From Ruminococcus sp. (GTDB taxonomy: Bacteria > Bacillota > Clostridia > Oscillospirales > Ruminococcaceae), in the NCBI GenBank assembly GCA_017516465.1, contig JAFXCR010000051.1, positions 41,739 through 105,738 of the forward strand: a DNA stretch of 64,000 nucleotides. The letters are read 5' to 3'. The notes below the pieces were generated by a model that did no database searches, was not told the DNA's origin, and was given only the letters and a program-made list of their open reading frames with translations. Shown in pieces: positions 61,844 to 64,000 of this stretch (position 1 is its first letter; each line of letters starts with the position of its first letter). The position numbers and the translations under genes are program-made.

Positions 61844-63057
61844 TTAAGCCCTCTTTTCAGATTGCTGCTTCTTTCTTCTCTATGCAGTCTTGTATAAAAA
61901 TTGTATCCTTCTGCGGTGCAGAGCGGAACAAGTCCCCCTTTTTTCACCACAGATTTTATTGAATAGGAAAAAGCCTCCAGCATTGCTTCATTGAGGCTGA
62001 TATATGAAAGCTTTCTCATTCTGTCAACATCCTTGTAATCTCTGTCAGCAGAAATAAGATCACCCAGATAAACTATTTCTTCCAGTCTGGACATTCCGGC
62101 TCTGCCAACTGTATGAAAACGCACGGAATTAAGAATATCTATATCCTCTACTCCAAATTCATTCTTTATAAAACTGGCACCGGCTATTGCGTGCCATAAG
62201 GATCGTGTTTCCAGTTCCTCACGGCATACCGTAAAGCTGCACTTATCAACAAACGTTTTAAGTTCGTTATCCGGAAGCTCCTTGCATATATCATGAACAA
62301 GTCCGGCAAAATACGCTTTGTCCGGATCTTCGTTATATTTCAGGGCAAGCTTTCTGCATTCAGCCGCAACATTGAGCGAATGATTATATCTTTTTGCAGA
62401 AAGGTGTTCCTTAAGATATTTTTTCTTTTCATCGGGATCGTAATGCAATTTATTTTCACCTCTGAACGAATATAATCCCCTCATAGTAATATATTGTACT
62501 ACATTTTTATCGAGATAGCAAGAGAAATTCTCATTTTTTGCAATTTTTTTTCTTATTTCTGTTGAGGACGCCTCAACAGGCTCCTGACTGCTTATCAGAA
62601 TTCTGCCCGATTCTCCGAGTTTTCCGGCATATCTCCGAAGCTCGTCCAGATCTCCTCTGTTTCTTGAAACAACACACAAAATGGCTTCCGATAGTATTTC
62701 CTTATAGCAGAACCACTTATCAAATGAAAGAAGCATATCACTGCCGACAAGCAGAAAAAGCTCTGCATCCGGAAAAAACTCCCTGAAATGTCTTACCGTA
62801 TAGACGGAATAGCTTACACGGTCATTTTCAAGCTCATAGGAACTAACTTCAAGCTTGTCGCTTATCCTGCAGGCAAGCCGGAGCATCTCCACCCTGTCAG
62901 CATCCGGAGCATATTCATCACTTGAACGGTGCGGTGATTTCTTTGACGGCACCAGATATATCCTGTCAAGCCCGAATTCTTCTGCCGCTGTCAGAGCAAG
63001 GTGAATATGGCCGTTATGAACAGGATTGAAGCTTCCGCCGTAAATTCCGATTCGCAT
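61840..63057 (-). CDS. nadD: NadD-YqeK fusion: nicotinate-nucleotide adenylyltransferase plus HD hydrolase
   Basis: A 405-residue fusion. Residues about 1-200 are NadD: IGIYGGSFNPVHNGHIHLA with the HxGH motif, and EASSTEIRKKI near 170; this enzyme makes deamido-NAD. Residues about 215-405 are YqeK, an HD-domain hydrolase with YNHSLNVAAE, GLVHDICKE and ILNSVRFHTVGR. In many Firmicutes these are separate adjacent genes; joining them links NAD synthesis to the (diadenosine tetraphosphate) hydrolase. No internal stop or start with a ribosome site separates the halves. Confidence 0.95.
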   Translation of the reverse strand: MRIGIYGGSFNPVHNGHIHLALTAAEEFGLDRIYLVPSKKSPHRSSDEYAPDADRVEMLRLACRISDKLEVSSYELENDRVSYSVYTVRHFREFFPDAELFLLVGSDMLLSFDKWFCYKEILSEAILCVVSRNRGDLDELRRYAGKLGESGRILISSQEPVEASSTEIRKKIAKNENFSCYLDKNVVQYITMRGLYSFRGENKLHYDPDEKKKYLKEHLSAKRYNHSLNVAAECRKLALKYNEDPDKAYFAGLVHDICKELPDNELKTFVDKCSFTVCREELETRSLWHAIAGASFIKNEFGVEDIDILNSVRFHTVGRAGMSRLEEIVYLGDLISADRDYKDVDRMRKLSYISLNEAMLEAFSYSIKSVVKKGGLVPLCTAEGYNFYTRLHREERSSNLKRGLK

Positions 63058-63076
63058 ATTTTCTTACGCCCTCAGT

Positions 63077-63379
63077 TTATTTAGCCTTCGGGATATTCTC
63101 GATAACCGGCTCTTTGGGATTACGCTTGAAAAGCACGAATTTTGAACCGATCACCTGAACAACTTCCGAACCTGTTGCTGCTGAGATCTCATCGGCTGCT
63201 TCTCTTGCTGTATAGCCGGAATTTTCAAGAACTCTCAGCTTTATAAGCTCTCTTTTGCGGAGTGCATCCTTGATATCCTTGCACATAGCCTCGGAAACTC
63301 CGCCCTTTCCTATCTGAAATATAGTCTCATATGTTGAAGCTATACCACGAAGGTATGCTCTCTGTTTACTTGTAAGCAT
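63077..63379 (-). CDS. yhbY: CRM-domain ribosome assembly protein YhbY
   Basis: A 100-residue CRM-domain protein binding pre-50S rRNA. MLTSKQRAYLRG, FQIGKGGVSEAM and LIKLRVLENSG follow the family pattern; it ends with VVQVIGSKFVLFKRN. It overlaps rdgB by one base and precedes nadD, the conserved Firmicutes order. Confidence 0.93.
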   Translation of the reverse strand: MLTSKQRAYLRGIASTYETIFQIGKGGVSEAMCKDIKDALRKRELIKLRVLENSGYTAREAADEISAATGSEVVQVIGSKFVLFKRNPKEPVIENIPKAK

Positions 63380-63978
63380 TATTCATTCACCTTTCCTTCA
63401 AGCAGCTTGTACAGTGCATTCATTGCTGCTCCTCTGTGACTTACCGCATTCTTTTCCTCGGAAGTCATTTCAGCCATTGTCTTGTTTCCCACGACAAACA
63501 CCGGATCATATCCGAAACCGTTTGTTCCACGCTCCTCATGACCTATCATTCCTTCACAGGTACCGTGTACCTCATCCGACTTTCCTGTCTTATCAAGGAA
63601 TACGATAGAACACACAAAACGTGCTGTGCGCTTTTCATCGGGAACTCCCGCAAGCTCGTCAAGAAGCTTTGCGCATTCCTGACCTTTAGGGGCATATCTT
63701 GCGGAATATACTCCCGGCCCTCCGCCGAGAGCATCAACGCAAAGTCCGCTGTCATCGGCAAATACAGCCATATTCTCGCCGTATTTATCAGCGATCGCAT
63801 TGTATACCGCCTCTGCCTTGATTTCAGCGTTTTCTTCAAATGTTGCACCGTTTTCGTCCGGATCGCAGTCAATATCAATATCGGCAAGCGACAGAACCTC
63901 TATTCCGAGCGGCGAGAGAATTTCCCTCGCCTCACGGAGCTTATTGGCATTATTCGTAGCCATTACAAGCTTAGTCAT
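63379..63978 (-). CDS. rdgB: XTP/dITP diphosphatase (RdgB/HAM1)
   Basis: A 199-residue pyrophosphatase that clears XTP and dITP. ATNNANKLREA at the start, ADDSGLCVDALGG, GVYSARYAPKG and TNGFGYDPVFV with SHRGAAMNAL near the end are all family blocks; the catalytic Asp is in ADDSG. First gene in this part of the cluster; its promoter lies beyond the window. Confidence 0.97.
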   Translation of the reverse strand: MTKLVMATNNANKLREAREILSPLGIEVLSLADIDIDCDPDENGATFEENAEIKAEAVYNAIADKYGENMAVFADDSGLCVDALGGGPGVYSARYAPKGQECAKLLDELAGVPDEKRTARFVCSIVFLDKTGKSDEVHGTCEGMIGHEERGTNGFGYDPVFVVGNKTMAEMTSEEKNAVSHRGAAMNALYKLLEGKVNE

Positions 63979-64000
63979 TATTTTTATCCTTTCTGCCGAA

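Overview
The window reads as chromosomal DNA of a Gram-positive, spore-lineage anaerobe of the Clostridia, most likely Ruminococcus or a close relative (Oscillospiraceae). This rests on two large secreted proteases that end in dockerin-type repeats, one of them with a Thr-rich linker typical of Ruminococcus cellulosome proteins. It also rests on YunB and YlmC/YmxH sporulation genes, an Rnf complex, HydG with a TM1266-type regulator, a Prp-cleaved L27 and a T-box in front of alaS. No phage, integrase, CRISPR array, rRNA or tRNA gene was seen. About 50 of the genes lie on the minus strand; the Rnf operon, a phosphoesterase and yunB are on the plus strand.

Layout. 1-0.65 kb: queD and the start of queE behind a perfect promoter, a candidate preQ1 aptamer and a terminator. 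0.7-3.3 kb: a GH3 beta-glucosidase-type lipoprotein. 3.4-4.2 kb: a metallophosphoesterase bracketed by perfect 13-bp inverted repeats, one belonging to an 89-bp MITE-like element. 4.3-5.7 kb: a MATE exporter. 5.8-10.7 kb: rnfCDGEAB. 10.7-15.5 kb: mntP, a membrane protein, yebC, mrnC, obgE, rpmA, prp, rplU. 15.6-23.8 kb: MoxR ATPase, DUF58 protein, TgpA-like transglutaminase, a secreted C39-like protease with dockerin, prmA and a 418-residue unknown, probably one long transcription unit. 23.9-27.2 kb: tsf, rpsB, ymxH and two small membrane proteins with sortase-signal-like tails. 27.3-29.2 kb: a family of paralogous lipoproteins (two intact, one remnant). 29.4-31.3 kb: hydG and its regulator behind a striking tandem-repeat leader. 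31.3-35.3 kb: a sugar ABC importer whose binding-protein gene is frameshifted.

35.5-41.5 kb: a C1A dockerin protease, yunB, glmS. 41.5-50 kb: a membrane protein, an SDR enzyme, a DHHW/MBOAT acetylation pair, RNase M5-like toprim protein, holA, comEC, a phosphoribosyltransferase and a HIT protein. 50-53.4 kb: alaS with T-box, and a frameshifted cupin. 53.5-56.9 kb: a CD1247-type acidic zinc-ribbon protein, efp, an M24 peptidase, aroQ, yqeG, and rpsU (57 codons, GTG start). 57.1-64 kb: leuS, a small membrane protein, rsfS, an LCP ligase, a nadD-yqeK fusion, yhbY, rdgB.

The most unusual signal is the leader of the hydG operon. It has two 26-27 nt copies of one dyad-symmetric element 52 bp apart, followed by a terminator whose 5' arm is perfectly complementary over 8 nt to the spacer between the copies. 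That layout suggests an undescribed attenuation device controlling [FeFe]-hydrogenase maturation. All functional calls come from reading motifs by eye; no database search was possible.
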